Source: Planctomycetota bacterium (GTDB lineage Bacteria; Planctomycetota; Planctomycetia; Planctomycetales; Planctomycetaceae). From it: a DNA stretch of 5,672 nt. A program made the position numbers and the translations under genes. Positions 3,808-5,672 of the stretch are shown piece after piece; positions within the stretch are counted from its first letter, which is position 1; every line of letters starts with the position of its first letter. Location: assembly GCA_013151585.1 (NCBI GenBank), contig JAADHY010000187.1, forward strand, positions 1 to 5,672, read 5' to 3'. Below the pieces are notes generated by a model, which searched no databases, had not been told where the DNA came from, and saw only the letters and a list, made by a program, of their open reading frames with translations.

Positions 3808-5672
3808 ATGCTTGAGTCGATCTGGCGAGCAACGACAAAGCTGGAACATTCAGACTGGACGCTCATCGACCGGGCCGTGGAGGAATTAGAGATCGCTTGG
3901 CAAAGCGGCCGGCCCATCGCGCTGGCCGAGTGGGTCCCACCGCCGGGCGATCGGCTTCGCGAGCCGATCCTTGTAGAGCTCATCAAGGTGGACCAGGAGT
4001 TTCGCTGGCGAAACGGAGAGCCGAAACCGCTCGAAGAGTATCTGCGGGAATGGCCCGAGCTGGCCCACCAGCCCGCTCTGGTGACAGAACTGGTGCAGGC
4101 GGAATGCGTCAACCGAGCCGTCGCAGGAGAAGAGCCACCAAGCGGTGGTGAGTTGCGATCCCGGTTTCCTGACTTGGAGATTTCCATCGACGAGGCTCAA
4201 ATCGAGAGGCTCGTTCGCCAAGAGAGCCGCCCGTCGTGCCGAGAAGAGTTGCACGCAACGATTGCGGACGAACGGCCTCGCTCCGAGCCTGACACCAGTC
4301 GGACCGGCGAGACGGTCGCGCTGCCTGGGCCGGACCAAGCAGGCGAACGCCGAAATTTGATCGGCCGCCGGATCGGCCGTTACGAAATCCGCCATCGTCT
4401 CGGAACCGGCGGGATGGGTGAGGTCTATTTGGCGTTCGACACGAAGCTGCGGCGAGACGTGGCGTTGAAAATCCCGCACGCCTTGTGGGGAACCGACTCT
4501 CACGTGCTCCGCCGTTTCGTTCGCGAGGCTCAATCCGCGGCCGGAGTCGACCACAAGAACGTCTGCCCGATTTATGACGCGGGCGAAGTGGACGGCATGC
4601 TCTACATCGCGATGCGCCTGGTCCCGGGCCCCACGTTGCGCGAGCTGATTCAGCAGGAACAGCTCACGCCGAAGCAAAGCGCCGAGATCATTATGAAGTT
4701 GGCGCGAGCACTGGCGGCCGTTCACAAGAAAAACTTGATTCATCGGGACATTAAGCCCTCCAACATCCTGCTGGACGATGGCGAACCCTTGTTGGCCGAC
4801 TTCGGTCTGGTTCGGCCCCACGAATCAGACCTCTCGCTCAGTGATAGTCAGGCGCTGATCGGGACCGTCCCCTACATGGCTCCCGAACTGATCGATGGCC
4901 AGCCCGCCGACGTCCGCAGCGACGTCTATTCCTTAGGCGTGGTCCTTTATCAACTGCTGACGGGCCGTTTGCCCTTCACCGGGCCACTCAGCGCGATTAT
5001 GTACAAAATCGTCCACGACGCTCCTCCTCGGCCATCGAGCGTGAAGCCCGACATTGATCCCATACTGGAACGCATCTGCTTGAAGGCAATGGCCAAGGAT
5101 CCGGCAGAGCGGTTCCAATCCGCCGAGGAGCTGGCGGAGGATTTGGAGCGATATTTGACGCAGCAGCCGCTTCGACATGCGTGCCGCGACAAGCGAGCTC
5201 GCTGCTGGCTGATGGGAACGGCCGCCGTGCTGGCCCTCCTCCTGCTCACCACGATTGTCTACGTAAAGACGGGGACGGGCACTTTGGAACTGGAGGTGCC
5301 TGCCGACGCCCGGGTGACGGTCGACGGCGAGCGAGTGGAAGTTCTCTCCGGGCGACAGCGCCTGACCTTGACCGTCGGCCGGCATGAAGTCACGGTCGCC
5401 CAAGGCGATCAAGTCGCTCGGTCTACGGTGACTATCCGCTGGCGGGGCGAGACGGTGCAGCGGCGCTTTTTGGGGCAGCCATCCGGTCCTCTTCCTCCGG
5501 CTGGCGGCATCGAAGACGGTGCGGAAGCCACGCCGTGGAAACCGATCCAGGCCGCCGGCTGGCGGTACTGGGGCTGCGATCGCACCGCCACCGGCACAGG
5601 TCTTGTTGCAGAGATGAAAGTAGAACAGATACGCGGTGTGGATGCCGGCGTAAAAAAGGGACCAGCTTTTGC
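3808..5672 (+). CDS. Membrane Ser/Thr protein kinase, planctomycete ECF-linked type (3' end missing)
   Basis: The frame is open from ATG 3808 to the right edge (621 codons plus two bases). Residues 1-190 are a hydrophilic N-terminal region with three degenerate 'G-P---EYL---PEL' modules (about 34-43, 70-85, 112-127), common in planctomycete kinases. The Hanks-type catalytic domain covers about 192-452: glycine loop GTGGMGEVY (199-207), VALK lysine K221, helix-C E240, HRDIKPSN (H312, D314, K316, N319), DFG D331, MAPE 357-360 and SDVYSLG D372. All key residues are present, so an active kinase is expected; HRD makes it an RD kinase, probably controlled by activation-loop phosphorylation. One hydrophobic helix (about 467-486) follows basic residues RDKRAR, which places the kinase inside. 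Outside lie KTGTGTLELEVPADARVTVDG and a beta-rich PEGA-like part (about 488-556), a Pro/Gly linker, and an unidentified Trp-rich stretch (577-588) cut by the edge. Pairing with the upstream sigma factor suggests control of that factor, which is inference. Confidence 0.95.
   Translation, partial: MLESIWRATTKLEHSDWTLIDRAVEELEIAWQSGRPIALAEWVPPPGDRLREPILVELIKVDQEFRWRNGEPKPLEEYLREWPELAHQPALVTELVQAECVNRAVAGEEPPSGGELRSRFPDLEISIDEAQIERLVRQESRPSCREELHATIADERPRSEPDTSRTGETVALPGPDQAGERRNLIGRRIGRYEIRHRLGTGGMGEVYLAFDTKLRRDVALKIPHALWGTDSHVLRRFVREAQSAAGVDHKNVCPIYDAGEVDGMLYIAMRLVPGPTLRELIQQEQLTPKQSAEIIMKLARALAAVHKKNLIHRDIKPSNILLDDGEPLLADFGLVRPHESDLSLSDSQALIGTVPYMAPELIDGQPADVRSDVYSLGVVLYQLLTGRLPFTGPLSAIMYKIVHDAPPRPSSVKPDIDPILERICLKAMAKDPAERFQSAEELAEDLERYLTQQPLRHACRDKRARCWLMGTAAVLALLLLTTIVYVKTGTGTLELEVPADARVTVDGERVEVLSGRQRLTLTVGRHEVTVAQGDQVARSTVTIRWRGETVQRRFLGQPSGPLPPAGGIEDGAEATPWKPIQAAGWRYWGCDRTATGTGLVAEMKVEQIRGVDAGVKKGPAF

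Noticed and set aside
3504..4187. 227-codon minus-strand frame spanning the intergenic region and kinase start
   Set aside because: Half of it is antisense to the kinase N-terminus, the rest crosses the repeat-like hairpins, and the translation is Ser/Arg-rich with no recognisable family.
3886..4821. 311-codon open frame on the minus strand
   Set aside because: It lies wholly antisense to the kinase gene, whose catalytic motifs (GTGGMGEVY, HRDIKPSN, DFG) are unmistakable; high GC favours long antisense frames, and its translation shows no domain.
1..5672. CRISPR array, tRNA, rRNA, insertion sequence or integrase
   Set aside because: No regularly spaced direct repeats, no cloverleaf-like tRNA, no transposase or recombinase motifs, and no terminal repeat pairs were seen.

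Overview
The window looks like chromosomal DNA from a planctomycete. It is GC-rich, and it holds an ECF sigma factor of the planctomycete type (LWNLL..ITLNKLR region 2 block) followed on the same strand by a membrane Ser/Thr kinase with the N-terminal 'G-P-EEYL' spacer region and the 'V-KTGTGTLELEV' post-membrane segment typical of planctomycete kinases. The assignment rests on protein style only; no rRNA or other lineage marker is present.

Layout, all on the + strand. Bases 1-2640 are the 3' bulk of glnD, the PII uridylyltransferase/uridylyl-removing enzyme, cut at the left edge. Bases 2641-2787 are a short gap with an 11-bp imperfect hairpin (2676-2700) and a good sigma70-type promoter match (2715-2743). 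Bases 2788-3375 are a 195-residue ECF sigma factor. Bases 3376-3807 are a 432-base gap that is AT-richer at its start. It contains a possible ECF-type promoter, a 14-codon reading frame with a well-spaced Shine-Dalgarno sequence, several small inverted repeats including a perfect 12-bp palindrome, and a C-rich/G-rich hairpin resembling dispersed intergenic repeats. From 3808 to the right edge runs an uninterrupted Ser/Thr protein kinase gene (621 codons visible, 3' end missing) with a complete Hanks-type catalytic core, one membrane helix and the start of an extracytoplasmic part.

How they fit together: glnD controls the nitrogen-signalling PII protein and appears to be a neighbour rather than a partner of the other two. 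The sigma factor and kinase form the ECF/STK pair recurrent in planctomycetes. No anti-sigma factor lies between them, so the plausible model is that the kinase, sensing something through its extracytoplasmic part, controls the sigma factor by phosphorylation, and that the sigma factor may drive the promoter in front of the kinase. That model is inference. The most interesting points are the sigma2 Ser at a position that is usually acidic, the structured kinase leader with its mini-ORF, and the unidentified Trp-rich C-terminal segment of the kinase.
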